Below are positions 13,017 to 26,462 of a stretch of 64,000 bases of DNA, one piece after another. The stretch is from Nilaparvata lugens (taxonomy: Eukaryota; Arthropoda; Insecta; Hemiptera; Delphacidae), in contig NC_052505.1 in NCBI RefSeq assembly GCF_014356525.2, positions 24,449,432 through 24,513,431 of the forward strand. Direction: 5' to 3'. The notes under the pieces were generated by a model. The model was given only the letters and a program-made list of their open reading frames with translations, had not been told where the DNA came from and searched no databases. The position numbers were made by a program, and so were the translations under genes. How positions within the stretch are numbered: position 1 is the stretch's first letter; each line of letters opens with the position of its first letter.

Positions 13017-13544
13017 TTGGTTTATTCAAAGTAAAAGCACATCCAGACGATCATCAATTCAATAATTAGAAATAGCCATTACTTTCTCAACCAAACAAAC
13101 AGTTCCTATTTTAGGAGAAAAAAGTCATTTTCATTTTGTAAATGTTATGAAAAGTTGTATTGTCTAAATTCACCTGAAGCATTTCACTCTTCCTTTGCTA
13201 TTGCAGAGGATATCCTCTGGATGAATCAGAGGAACTTATAAACTCATCCTACAGATAGTTTTTTTTCATAATCTTTTTATGAGTTTAGTGTCTTGCATCA
13301 GACTTAAGGTAAATTTTGCTCCTAATTCAATTCATAATTATTTATTAGAATTTCAATTAAGGTATCATTCCTATAATAGCTCTACAGTTTTTTTTCTAAT
13401 TGAAATCCAACATCGTCGGGGTTTGTGCTTTGTTTCTCATTTCGAGTTTTCCCTGTCCTCCTCTCAATATCTTAGGATACGTCAACATCCTTTTCCAATA
13501 TAAATTATGAATTTATATGTAATTTATAATAAAATCTCATTCTC
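13017..13544. other. Non-coding, nothing recognised
   Basis: AT-rich. The 74-codon frame at 13,279-13,503 has no recognisable family. Confidence 0.55.
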
Positions 13545-13912
<368 letters not shown>

Positions 13913-16312
13913 ATCACTCAAGGTTCCAGTTAACGAACCAAGTTCACTAAGCCCGTTGAAATTCTCCACGTGGAATATTTTGCAAGATTATTGAAAATGT
14001 CTTGCAATATTTACAAGATAGAAATGACCATCTTTAAACATATTTATGTTCATAATCGATGTTCATAACTCGTGTCATAACATTGCACGAGTGATTATGA
14101 ATGTTTAAATATTTTCAGAAAATAACCTGCTTTCAACAGTCCTTACTTCTAATTTGTGATCAATGTTTTCCCTGTTGTTAATCATTTGAATACCAACATT
14201 ATAGCAATATTCAGAAAATATTATGAGTTTGGTGGAAATGTGAAGATGAGACTGTTATGCTATCAATTCTCATCCAATCTCCAAGTTGAAGTCAAACAAA
14301 TACAATAACATTCGATCAAATAGTTGAACACTAATTACAAAAGTCTATTTAAGACACTACTACAAACACTGCAATTAAACAGCTCAGTTGACAACAATTA
14401 AACAGTTGACTTCAAAGAGATATAAGAGTGGTTCCCAATATCATCATAGAATACTCATTTATAAACAGCTTCACTTTGCTAGACTTTCAGCAGTGAGTGA
14501 CCTTTACGTTATATTGTAGAATTTCAGGCGGAATCTAAAAGTGTAGTTTACTAACAACTTGATATAAAATGAATATCGACAGAGGACAGACATTTCCTGA
14601 TTTATCACCAAGATTACACCATGTAAATACCATGAAAAACTCTCTAATAAATCAGAGATTCTGAGGTTCGAAAGAATCGGATGTGTTTCAAGGAATCTGA
14701 AAGATAAACGATACTACAAAATGTATAAATACTTTGTATCCTGTGATTCAGGAAAAGAAGAGTATTAAAGTGTTTTATCTCTTAGGACCTAGCATTGGTT
14801 GCAAGTGGAAATCTCAACTAGCTACGATACAGAGGAGACAGTTTTTATATGAAAGTAAATGGAGTCATCCATCAAGATTAACTCTAGCATTTCTTGATAG
14901 ATTACAATCTTCCATTAAGTGGAAGTATATTAATAAAAGATCCACAGCACTGAGTCTAAGGCGACTGCTCTGTTCCAGCTGGACATAAATTGGGTTTGAA
15001 TAGTGAAATATTCATCTAATATATGACTAGAAGTGCACTAAAGTGGTACGCTCACCCACACCATCGCCATATTGCTTTTCTGTGCCATAAAAGTGATTCC
15101 GAAACGAGCGGTACGTGGTTTCATGTCAGTACGTGTTAGTCGCATGTGTATGGTTATTTCCTACCAGATTTCATGAAGTGAATTGGATCGAAATGCGACA
15201 CAAGTAAACCTAAAACTGTAGGATTCCATAATCATGATCATAATCTATCTATTCTATCATTGGGCTACTCACGCACAAGTCTATAACTCATATGTTAATC
15301 ATCATCAAGCTGGTATCAATATTAGAGAATAATCCCCTAATGAATTTATTGAAATTAAAGATTAAAATCAGTTGTTGTAAAAGAGGATTGCGATTTAGTT
15401 AATTTTCAAGTTAAATTACCTGTATATTGTTTTTAATAATGATCTTAATATTCACGGAAGATTTTCTGACACATAGGAAATATAGCTATGGCGAGATCAC
15501 ACATCAGACTACATAACATTACCATAGCATAGACGAAATAAACATTGGCTTGAATCTGTCATATTACTTTAAAAGATCCATTGTTACATATCAAAATGAA
15601 TTGTTCGAGCATCATCACTAGACATAAATAATACAATTATCACCTAACAAGCCTAACTTCTCTTGTGTGCATCTTCAGCAGCTTCAAGATTGGCTGGTTT
15701 ACTAATCCAACAAACAGTGTTTTGACTCGTCCAAATTGTCTTTGTAGTCACTGTCTTATCACATTCTCTTGTCATCAGTCTTTGTAGTTATCATATATCG
15801 GCCTTAGCAAAATTAGAAGATGATGTATTCCTTGTACATGAGTCGAAGAGATTAATATTGAAAGATTACATCTGAAATAAAAAATGAAACTATCTTTTAC
15901 AATAGATGTTTAGCACGGTTTTTAGGTCATAATTGTATAATTTATGTGTAGTGAATATGCTGCTTGAACAATTTATTTTAATATTTAACATTTTTAATTT
16001 ATACTTCTGATTATAGTACTACTTTTTCTACTTTTACCAGGCTACTCTAGGATAAATACTGGAGAAGTAATATATTTCATGTCAGATGACACCTCCATAA
16101 TTGAAATACTGTTGTATGCTTCTGAAGGAAGTGCCCAAGTGACTCAACACTTTCTAAAAATTGAACGGATTTATTTCAGAAAAAATGCACTATCATGATC
16201 AAGACTTCCAACCTCTTTGATGCACTGCTTCTGTTTTCACATTCTCTTTTCTCTCCTCATAGATGAAATTATTCAGATTCTTTTTTCCAATATAGACTAG
16301 TCCATTCAAATA
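13913..16312. other. Non-coding, nothing recognised
   Basis: No shared repeat and no convincing exon. A small stem 'ttcataactcgtg' / 'cacgagtgattatgaa' lies at about 14,050-14,102. A minus-strand frame near 15,650-15,780 is open for about 33 codons but matches no family I know. Confidence 0.55.
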
Positions 16313-16500
16313 GAATAGAAGAGAATAGAATGACTGCCTTTATTTTATACCTGGGAGGGCGAAGTTAGGGCGCAGTCGGCCCTCTCTTACACTTAACCCT
16401 CCAATACAATACTAAATTATAATTTAACAAGCATACTCAGTAAAATAAAATAAAACAAAACTATATTTTAAATGAAAAAAGTAAAAAAAAAATTATAATG
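16313..16500 (-). repeat. Antisense retroelement 3' end
   Basis: Read on the minus strand, this ends '...aaataaaggcagtcattct' followed by attct-type simple repeats, after a GC-rich block 'gcgccctaacttcgccctcc'. That pattern fits the 3' end of a truncated LINE or SINE on the minus strand. It lies just before the LTR element. Confidence 0.55.
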
Positions 16501-16519
16501 ATAATAAGTGGAATAGTTG

Positions 16520-17897
16520 TGTGCCGGGCACTCTCTTTAATTCAGGCCTTTTCCCAAGTTATAATAGTAAATTTAATACGCAATAGACTAGAGCCATTAT
16601 TGTAAGTGAGTTAGCGAAATAAATTATTTTCTCTCTCTATTATGAACGGCCATGACTTCGAGTTTCCCATGATAGATATTTAAAAATTGTGGCTCCGAGT
16701 CGTCGAGGAATGTAGATTATGGAATTATCTCTAAAACTTAGCCTTCTTGTCGCGACATAAAATGCGATAAGTTGGAAAACAGCAAGCATTGAAATTATAA
16801 CAAACTACCGATTTTGCAGTTACTATTTGGTCCAAAGGCTGTAGAAGCCACGCGACGATTGGTCAAATTGATTCCATTCGCCCAATAGGAGACCTGTTTC
16901 TAATACAGTAGTGGGGAATCCCCAGTCGAGAGACCAGATTACGTTCCGGAGGACACTTTGCTAGGAGCACTACGAGAGTAAAGATGTAGTCATTATGTTT
17001 CGCCTTTTTGGGCAGGTTTATAAGTTTATTCAGTAGTTAATGTAGGAGCTAGTTTTATTTTTTATTAATGTTTAAATTACTAGTAGTGCCATGTCCTGAA
17101 AGGTTTAATTGTGTTTCTTCATCATGTACGAATAATTGTTTCTTCAAATAACCGCTAAGCGGTTCATGTGTGTCCCCAAACCAACTTCTTGTACTACCAC
17201 CCCTTTGGTTCCGCAACTTTATGTAACACCGCTTCAAGACACCCGTTCAGACGACAGGTCTAGGGACGTAAGAGGACGTCGCCGTCAAGCCAAATTCAAC
17301 GGTAAAAGCTCACCGCCAAAAACAAGGTACTGTAACCCCGACGATAAAGCAACGTACAGACCAACGAAAGTGCAGTGTAGTGAAACAAAGGTTCATTCGA
17401 GAATGTCAATCAAAAGTGGGGATTCAAAATTATTATGAAATGGGTTATATGGGTTACTATCGACGAAACTTGGGTTCAACGGGCTTTTCTTTCTTGAGTA
17501 ATTTTATGTTGAAGTAATTATTTGTTATTTGATGACTGATATTGTTTGGTTTTGTGACGTATTGCTATCTAAAGGGGATAGTAATGCGCCCCCGAATCAG
17601 ATGAAGAATGTCAACAAAGTAACATGAAATTGTTGTTTCTGTTGTTCGATTTTAGTTGCCAATGTTTATTGAAACTGTTTGTATTTTTCTATTATTTCAA
17701 ATTGTAGTGATTTTCTATAGTATAAACCTATTAAATCAGGCATGGCAAGATTAATTGAAGTTTTCTTGACTCTAGCCCGTTCACCTGCATGAATTAGGTA
17801 TAGACTCAGGTATTTTCTAGATGTGTCGGCCTATTTCTAAATTCTAAATTTTATTCAAAATTGTCTTCTTTAGCATCTTTAAAAAAGTGCAGGCACA
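16520..17897 (+). repeat. 5' LTR
   Basis: 1,378 bp, starting TGTGCCGGGCAC and ending GCAGGCACA. Compared with the 3' LTR it differs mainly by single-base insertions or deletions and by a block of about 20 bases near its 3' end that the other copy lacks. CCAAT-like motifs (ATTGG near 16,858, CCAAT near 16,882) and a TTTATAA followed by TCAGT near 17,015-17,035 could be the U3 promoter and the start of R. The 100-codon frame at 17,136-17,438 is inside the LTR and is not a known protein. Confidence 0.85.
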
Positions 17898-20800
17898 CAA
17901 CTGCGCCGACTCTGCTGTCTAGAGATATTTAAATCTCTGGAATTCAAATTTTCTAAAAAATTAAATTTTTCATAACTTACTCTAATAATACTAGATCAAT
18001 TTTTCTGAGTCTATACTTAATAATTCATTCTGTGAACGTGTTAACTGTCAATATTTTGTGTTGGAGTTGAATGAATAATTTATAGTTGCCACTCCAATTT
18101 TTCTGAAGTTTAAATAATTGTAGATGGAATAGGAATGTTATTCAGTTCAGTAAACCATTAAAGTGAAAAATTTTGAAGCGCTGAAGATAAAGTCAGGTAT
18201 TATCGAAGCTTAAGTTGAAAGTATTCTGAAACTTCATATTGAAATTGATCATTAAGAAATTAAAGCTTTAACGTTAGAATAAAAATTAGTAGAAGAAACT
18301 AGCATAGGTGAAAAAAACTGATTCTAAGTGCTGAATAAAATTTTTGTATTCTGTAATTCCGTGAATGATGATAGAAATTATTGTAATGTCAACCTACGTA
18401 TTCTGGTCTCACGTCTGGTAGTTGAATATCATTATAGTAGTAGTGAAAGGGAATATTGAGATTTTAAAGGTCAACCCAAGTAAATTAGGAAAATTCGGAA
18501 ATTATTATGGGAGAATGTTTGAGGAAAATAGGATTTTTTTTTTGATAAGTTTAGGTAGATCGAAGGTAATCAGAGAATAAATAGGAAACTGTTTTATTAG
18601 TTATTGTTGATATGTAATTTTGAAAAGTTGATGAGTAGTTTTGGCCTTGAGATGTTTAAACTAAATAATTAGATATTGTAGATTAAAGTTGAAACGATGA
18701 TCAAATCCTTGGGAATTTGTATAAAAATAAGTTGATTGAGATGAGGTTGTTAAGTCCCTTTATCAGTAATGTTTATTCTCGAAAAGGTGAATCAGTTTTA
18801 TTATTGGAAATATTTTTTTTTAATGTGTGATTTTTGCGGTAGGCATGCGTAGTGATAGTGTAAAGATCCGTTGTGTTGGTGACGTTTCCTGTAGGCTGTG
18901 GGGAATTTTTTTGTTTGTTTAGTTGAGACTCAAGATTTAGAGGAGGACACGGGGATGTTGTTGTTGTTGAATTTAGGTAATCGGCGCGAGTGTTGGTCCG
19001 TGTCCAGAGAGAACGGAGCACTGCCCGAAAGTTGTCCATGTAACAAATCAAGGAATTTAGCTGTGACTAACCTTGCAAATTTGTACGGTGGAATTGTATA
19101 ATTTTAGCGAAAGGCACCGAAGATGGTGTGAGCTAAGATTTAATTGTATCTAGTAAACGGTCTGGTTCATTCGAGAGTTATGGGGCTCGTCAGTAGAATA
19201 ACGTAAACCGAAATCTAGAATATTTAGTGAGTCTTCGTAGTGATTGTAAGGAAAACAATCAGCGTAATGCAGTTTAGGGAAGCCCAGTCAAAAGGTTCGT
19301 TAATGTTTGGTAGGAAAGTCAGCCGCAAAAACACAAGTAATAATTGGTAAAAAAAAAGGGGTATTATTGAGTTTAAAGTTGCTTAGAAATTTGGTATGGT
19401 AACGAAAATTAAAGGTTTTAGACAATGAATATTTAAAGTGATTAGTTAAGGTATACAAATAAAATAACAGAGAAACTTTTTCAAGTACCTAGGTAATGTT
19501 AAAATGGTTATCAGTGAAAGTAGAAATAAATATTGGAACACTAATGAACGGGTTAAATTAAAATAAAACTAACAGTGAAATTCTTCCAGTTGAATTTGAA
19601 ATGAAAAGGGAAGAATCTCTTGAGTTAAGCATGAGTTTAAATTATTCTGTAGTTGAGAGTTGAAAGGTTGATTAAAAATTTAAATGGGGATATAAGGTAG
19701 AAATATGTAGGAAAATTCGTGTCAAAAAGGAAATAGAATTTTTGTTGGGAAAATTAAATTGAGGTAATTAACAGTAGTAGGACCCTTTAGAGATAAGTAG
19801 TCAAAAAGAATTAATAAATAAAAAAAATAGGAAAATCTTTAATGAAATGATAAATTTTTTAATGATGAATAGTAAAATTGCAATCAAGTTTTCCATGTGA
19901 ATAAGTTGGGATTTTGAGATCTAGTTAAATATGAAGTTTACAGTTGAGGAATAATTATGTGAGGCTCCAGTAAGGTTAGAAATGTCAGTGAACTTGGGAA
20001 TCAGTAATAGTGTAATAGTAGTTTATTAATGTGTTAATGTATTGGTAAATTTCATAATGTTGGTAATCAGAAGGCAAGCAGCAGCAGTTCATCAATGCTA
20101 AGTTAGAGCTGAACTTTAATATTATTAAATCATGCCTTGAGAATTACTCTTCCAGTGTTTTGAGAAAATGTCACGTACTTTGAGTTTGAGATAAATAACC
20201 ATGATCGCTGTCGAGTCAATTTATCTAGTTGAAGTTGTAGGCAGTGAGAAAATGACAATACTCTAGTGAGAAAGCGAAATACAGAATTATTATTGTAGAT
20301 TATAGCCCTGGCACTCGATCATAGTTTTGTTTTGACTAGCGTTCCGTGGTAGAGGTTTCCTACTGGAATATTATAATGCAAAATCACGCTTGAGTCATGT
20401 TGAAAAATATCCGAAACAGATCAGAAAAAAATAGGAAACAGATCAGTCTATTGAAGACAAGATTTTTTGTCGTGAGTTATAATTGGATAAGTTTTTGTGA
20501 GTATGGCGCCACTCTATAGCCTTGTCTCTATACACTCAACGAGATGATTCCTAATGAATGAGAAGGAGAAAAGAGAAAAAGAGTTATGATAGAGATATTT
20601 ACCGTATTTGTTATAAGGATTCATTACGGGTTCATGAAGGGTTTAGTCAAAGATTTTGTTACGTGACAATATAATGTATATAGAAGAAATTCGGAATGTA
20701 AATAACTTGCGCAACTAGATTAGTCATTAAATTATGTTATTAACTTCGTAATATTAAATATATTTAGGTAGGTGAATTAGGTTTAATTTTATTTCATGCA

Positions 20801-21986
20801 CGGCTGCATACTCGCGGTAAATGAAATAATTGTACAGTTTTCTCACGGTAGTAGATAATTGATTGTTTGGTAAATCGGGTGATGATCAATTTTTGAAGTC
20901 ATCAACAGTCATAATACAATGTATGTAAATGATGTCTCTAATAATAATAATAATCATAAGTTATTAGCATAAGACGATTTATCATAATATTCTATACTAT
21001 ACCCATTTTCAATAGCTTAATACTCATCCATTCATAGTTAAGAATTATACATTCACATAGTTAGGAGTAGTACATATAGATAATATATATTCCAATTCAT
21101 AAAATAATAAGAATAATGTCTAAGGCCTCATATTTTATATTCTATTCCCTTTATATTTCATATTATTTTGTTGATATCCCTATTCTTTATTAGTTACCTT
21201 CCATGATTAATACAATTATAATCTTATCATAGGTGTATTCAGTTAACTGCTTCCGTTTTAGTTCACTTAATATAATTCAGTGATGGAGATTTCCTGCTGG
21301 AATACAATAATGGATAGAAATTTTCATAGCTACGGAATGTACATCAAGCGTGTGTCATTGCTCTCCGATGGCTCGCTAGCGTTGCAGTTTCAACCATTAT
21401 TATCTCTCGACTACTATTCTCAATCGTAGTCGATGTAGAATAGTATTGCCTATTGAATTGCTTTATATTGTTAAAAATATATGCACTCTCAACTCTATAG
21501 TAATGATAGTTAGATTCAATACATTCAGCTGAGTGAAAAAGTTCATCCTTTACTATTATAATCAACGTACTCTATATTTTACAAAAGCAGAGTAACATAG
21601 GACCAATTAAAACTATGATGTCTTTTAAACGTTTTCCCTTGTTAGAGTTTGCCAAGAAAATAACCAGGGACTCAATAAAGTGATTGAAGTATTCAAGATT
21701 ATTATACTCGGTCCGTCTTTAGTACCTACTTAAAAGGTGGACACGTCCATATTGTTTTGTCCTGACTCTTGCCACAGTTTTAAAGACTCTTGCCACAAAT
21801 CTCAATTAGTTATACATTTTGCTGAATTTCGGAATGATTAAAGAGATTCTTTTGAAGAGGCCCGCTTCAAATTGGATCCTACTATCAATCCAGAAATTCG
21901 ACTCTCCAAATCATACAGAATGCCTCTATGGTAACATATCCTGATTAGATTTCTTTTTGCGTGTTTCACACCGGAAGGAAGGGGAG
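17898..21986 (+). other. Internal region of LTR element, no coding capacity
   Basis: The 4.1 kb between the LTRs has stops in all six frames; the longest frames are below 95 codons and unrecognised. The sequence just after the 5' LTR ('caactgcgccgactctgc') does not start with the usual TGG of a tRNA primer site, so the priming mechanism is unclear. Confidence 0.75.
21971..21986 (+). promoter_or_regulatory. Polypurine tract of LTR element
   Basis: 'GGAAGGAAGGGGAG' lies directly before the first base of the 3' LTR, the expected place for the plus-strand primer. It fixes the element's orientation as plus. Confidence 0.8.
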
Positions 21987-23349
21987 TGTGCCGGGCACTC
22001 TCTTTAATTCAGGCCTTTTCCCAAGTTATAATAGTAAATTTAATACGCAATAGACTAGAGCCATTATTGTAAGTGAGTTAGCGAAATAAATTATTTTCTC
22101 TCTCTATTATGAACGGCCATGACTTCGAGTTTCCCATGATAGATATTTAAAAATTGTGGCTCCGAGTCGTCGAGGAATGTAGATTATGGAATTATCTCTA
22201 AAACTTAGCCTTCTTGTCGCGACATAAAATGCGATAAGTTGGAAAACAGCAAGCATTGAAATTATAACAAACTACCGATTTTGCAGTTACTATTTGGTCC
22301 AAAGGCTGTAGAAGCCACGCGACGATTGGTCAAATTGATTCCATTCGCCCAATAGGAGACCTGTTTCTAAATACAGTAGTGGGGAATCCCCAGTCGAGAG
22401 ACCAGATTACGTTCCGGAGGACACTTTGCTAGGAGCACTACGAGAGTAAAGATGTAGTCATATGTTTCGCCCTTTTTGGGCAGGTTTATAAGTTTATTTC
22501 AGTAGTTAATGTAGGAGCTAGTTTTATTTTTTATTAATGTTTAAATTTACTAGTAGTGCCATGTCCTGAAAGTTTAATTGTGTTTCTTCATCATGTACGA
22601 ATAATTGTTTCTTCAAATAACCGCTAAGCGGTTCATGTGTGTCCCCAAACCAACTTCTTGTACTACCACCCCTTTGGTTCCGCAACTTTATGTAACACCG
22701 CTTCAAGACACCCGTTCAGACGACAGGTCTAGGGACGTAAGAGGACGTCGCCGTCAAGCCAAATTCAACCGGTAAAAGCTCACCGCCAAAAACAAGGTAC
22801 TGTAACCCCGACGATAAAGCAACGTACAGACCAACGAAAGTGCAGTGTAGTGAAACAAAGGTTCATTCGAGAATGTCAATCAAAAGTGGGGATTCAAAAT
22901 TATTATGAAATGGGTTATATGGGTTACTATCGACGAAACTTGGGTTCAACGGGCTTTTCTTTCTTGAGTAATTTTATGTTGAAGTTAATTATTTGTTATT
23001 TGATGACTGATATTGTTTGGTTTTGTGACGTATTGCTATCTAAACGGGGATAGTAATGCGCCCCCGAATCAGATGAAGAATGTCAACAAAGTAACATGAA
23101 ATTGTTGTTTCTGTTGTTCGATTTTAGTTGCCAATGTTTATTGAAACTGTTTGTATTTTTCAATTATTTCAAATTGTAGTGATTTTCTATAGTATAAACC
23201 TATTAAATCAGGCATGGCAAGATTAATTGAAGTTTTCTTGACTCTAGCCCGTTCACCTGCATGAATTAGGTATAGACTCAGGTATTTTCTAGATGTGTCG
23301 GCCTATTTCTAAATTCTAAATTTTATTCAAAATTATCTTCTGAGGCACA
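21987..23349 (+). repeat. 3' LTR
   Basis: 1,363 bp, colinear with the 5' LTR. It ends 'tcttctgaggcaca' where the 5' copy has about 20 more bases before the same GGCACA end. High identity with the 5' LTR points to a recent insertion. Confidence 0.85.
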
Positions 23350-23353
23350 GTTG

Positions 23354-24240
23354 AATAATCTTGAAAGTAGAGCATTCTTCAAATATAAAATAACAAAGAT
23401 CTGTTGGGAAATAAATACAACATTTATGACGGAATATATGGATAGGATGGACGGATAAGATCGAAGACGCAAAATAGAGCAATATGGCTACCAACCTTAC
23501 AAGCAAAATGAGAAAATAAGGAAATTGATAAATACTTCTAGTAAGTAGGTATGATTATTCTAGTATAGATATTAGTATATAAAATATTCTTCAGTATATT
23601 TGAGTTGAAGTCACATTTATACGTCAGCGCTTTTAGATGTCAGATTGGCCTATAATTATTTCTACTACATCTTAGATACCGATGGACCATTAGATTTCGT
23701 TTTGAAGCTTCTAGTCATCTAGGATTGTAAAATGTTTCATTTTTTGTACATCCCACTCCTACTTACTAGATTTCCTAGTCCGTTATAAAATTGATATAAT
23801 TATCCTGTCAAATCTTTTGATTTTCATCGCCTGTATTCTCAACGTTCCTTCAAAATCTGACCTTCGTGACATCTTGAGCTCTTTTCAGATATCTTAATTA
23901 GAAGGCACTCATTCAAAACGATTTACATAAAACTCAACACGATTCCAGGGTTATTGACTTCTTCCTCTAGTGAACAAAAACCTGTAACAGAAGCAAGAAA
24001 TGTTCTATATTAAACGCTCTTTCAACCTCTCCTTACAGTCAAATTAGATAACTGAATGATGTATCGTCTCTCTATTTTCGAGGCATATCAAAATTTTATG
24101 TGTTTCTATAACCAATGAGATACTATATCATTGATAAGTTATTTATTAATTCAAATAAGTGTTGTTAGATGCTTTCCCACTTTTTAATCAGGGCTCTTCA
24201 GGTGTCGAGCAGTGTGAGAAACAAACAACACATTTTCAGG
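23354..24240. other. Non-coding, nothing recognised
   Basis: AT-rich sequence between the LTR element and the promoter-like patch, without repeats or exons that I can support. Confidence 0.55.
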
Positions 24241-24447
24241 CTGTAGACTTGCTATTGGCACACGGATAAGTCACGCCCATTGGACAATGGTAGACGAATG
24301 ATGTAATTTGGGCAAACTTTTACGCTATTGGCTGGGGGCGTGGCTAAGCTCTTGGCCAATGTCGGGTATACAGCTTGAAGAAGCTTAGTTCAGTACTTCC
24401 ATCTACAGAGCACGCCACAGTATGGGTCAATAATATTGAAGAAACAG
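24241..24447 (+). promoter_or_regulatory. Candidate promoter and non-coding first exon
   Basis: Within 120 bp there are four CCAAT-box cores (ATTGG near 24,254, 24,280 and 24,328; CCAAT near 24,356) and two GC/CACCC-like motifs ('cacgccc', 'gggggcgtggc'). They are followed by TATAC at 24,367 and by the arthropod initiator TCAGT with its A at 24,392. A good donor, ACAG|GTAAAT, follows at 24,447. This looks like a core promoter with a 56-nt untranslated first exon on the plus strand. It might serve CAP, whose exons lie downstream on the same strand, but no link is shown. Confidence 0.45.
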
Positions 24448-26215
24448 GTAAATTGGAAATTCATCAAAAGCGTATTATTGTATAGAATAGAAACCTTTGT
24501 TGGCCATCTTTTGTTGCCCATCGTAAGGCAACATTCTCGGTATGTGATGATCAAATATTTGATAGTTTATCACGGATCCAATAGAGAATCAAATCTTTGA
24601 TAGAAGATGATCAATGACAAGTTTTAATGAAAAAATACTAATATTATCAAATATTTGACCGTGTCAAAAGAGCTCTCTCTCTCTCTCTCTCATTTAATTG
24701 TTCAAACTTTCAACTACCCCAATTACCTTTTGGACTCTTATTTCAATTATGAGCCTCAGATTTACAACAATAACCCTATTCAAATTCATCAATGCTCCGA
24801 ATATTCTCTCATATAGGTGCTGACAAGTTAGGAGTAAGTCCCAAAAATGTTTGAATACACTATGCATTATGTATTTATTGTTATTTATTTATTTATATTT
24901 TTCACAAAGAAGCACTGATTGGGAGAAAAACTAAGGATACTCCTTGAACTATTTCTCTCCCAAATTTAGATAACATTTTATAAGTCCGAAATAGGGTCAT
25001 GATTTCACTTTACTAATATTTAGTCCATTTTCACTCAAAAACAACGAAAACTAAGATTTTTGAATTTTGACGGTTGAAAACAGAATAATAATCTAGTTTC
25101 ATTAACTAGACTGTCACTCTATATAGAGATTTAAACTTTTACACTTTAAATTCTGAGAGATTTAATTCTGTGTGATTCAATGTATGAATTTGTTCAAGGA
25201 ACCAGATATGTGAATTCTGAAATTTCGACATTTCCTGTTGAAATTATCTCCCTTTCAATTCAACTAATAAAAATTATGCTGTATCAAGTATGAAATGGTA
25301 TGTGTCAAGTATGAAATGGTATGTGGTATTAAGTATCAAGTGGATCCTTATATATCGGAATATACCAGTAATGGAGGCTATAGAGTCGCGTACCCATAGA
25401 AAGGCATCTATTTGTACCCAACCAGAGTTGCAGTTATTGGGATTTCGTGCTGTAGGCTTGACTTAACCGCTCTCGGTGACTTGAAGTCTATAGGAAGACC
25501 TGAAGGTTCACAAGGAAGACCCTAAGGTGAACAAGAAAGACTTGAAATGGAGACAATCCCAGCAAGCAACAACTGTCATTTTCCAACTCATTTACTGGCG
25601 CCTGACAACTAAACATTCTTCTGTCTCCGTCTGCGATTATACCTCTGTAATGTGCCCTTTCACCCCTTTTGCTTACGCTTGAATCCTTGTGGGAAACGTG
25701 ATTCTCCTTGGAATAGCTTCTGTAGCCCCTTTCTCCAGCAATGAGCAATCACGTCACCTGACTACATTCAAATGTCTCTGCTTTGTCAACTCGGCTGAGC
25801 AATTACACTTGGAATAAAGTGTTGTTGTCAGGAGAAATAGGATTTGAAGTTTTAGGCTGATTCATGAATAATGCTATAACAGTCAGAAAAATGCTAGTAG
25901 AGAAAGCCCTATACTCTGCTGCCGAATTTTAATTTGTGAAAAGGGGCTTTAGAGTGTAACTTGACTTTTTGTGACTTTCATTTCCATGTGAATTTGATGA
26001 GATACATCATAGAGTGTATTTATTTATTTACTTTCAAGAAGTTAGAACTAAGTCTTTTAAATATAATTTTGTTCTAGTATTGACATGTCACCAGTCAAAT
26101 GAGTGTTACTCAAAAATTGATGTAATGTGACTATAAATAAATGAAATGAAATGAAATAATGGAGTACTTTTGAATTTCCCTTTTCAGAAACCTGTATCAA
26201 TATACTAATAATACT
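24448..26215. other. Intron or intergenic, short CT run
   Basis: A (CT)n run lies at about 24,674-24,691. The stretches at 24,880-24,960 and 26,000-26,155 carry TATTTATTTATT or AAATGAAATG tails like retroelement ends. No gene is recognised. The 86-codon minus frame at 25,488-25,748 ends in a repetitive Phe-Leu-Val stretch and is not convincing. Confidence 0.5.
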
Positions 26216-26462
26216 GAGGGTGATGCCCACATAAGCTCTCAGGGTTGTGCGTGGGTAATGAGTGAGAGTGATGATGATGAGAGATGAAGACTACGTTTTT
26301 GGTAGTCGGGACCGACGACTTATCGTCTCCTCCGAAAGACGGGGTGGCCGTATCTATGTGATTGTGCTATGGTCAAAATCTTTTGTCCCGGTCGAGATTC
26401 GAACTCGGGTTTTCTTGATTATTAGACCGGCGCGTTATCACTTACTCCAACGAGCCACCCAA
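26216..26462 (-). mobile_element. tRNA-derived SINE
   Basis: On the minus strand the head (26,460 to about 26,385) has a box A-like 'tggctcgttgga' and a clear box B 'GAGTTCGAATC', the internal RNA polymerase III promoter of tRNA-derived SINEs. The body follows with 'gacgataagtcgtcggtccc' and a tail with repeated ATC units. Pairing of a full acceptor stem is absent, so it is a SINE rather than a tRNA gene. A shorter relative of its tail lies at 60,455-60,600. Confidence 0.82.

Larger units (their letters stand above)
16516..23353 (+). mobile_element. LARD-like non-autonomous LTR retrotransposon
   Basis: Two near-identical direct repeats (16,520-17,897 and 21,987-23,349) flank a 4.1-kb internal region. 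Both begin TGTGCC and end GGCACA, an inverted terminal pair as in true LTRs. The 4-bp target-site duplication GTTG flanks the whole unit (16,516-16,519 and 23,350-23,353). A purine-rich tract abuts the right repeat. The internal region has stops in every frame and no Gag, protease, RT, RNase H or integrase motif. A complete element with long LTRs and a long non-coding core fits a large retrotransposon derivative, mobilised in trans by an unknown autonomous partner. Orientation is taken from the tract at 21,971-21,986. Confidence 0.85.

Noticed and set aside
15650..15790. Minus-strand open stretch of about 33 codons
   Set aside because: Too short, no convincing splice sites, no family recognised.
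17136..17438. 100-codon frame in the 5' LTR
   Set aside because: In the 3' LTR the same stretch is broken by single-base indels; no known domain. LTR sequence is normally non-coding.
26385..26460. tRNA gene on the minus strand
   Set aside because: Box A and B are present but no complete acceptor stem or anticodon arm can be drawn, and a SINE body follows directly.
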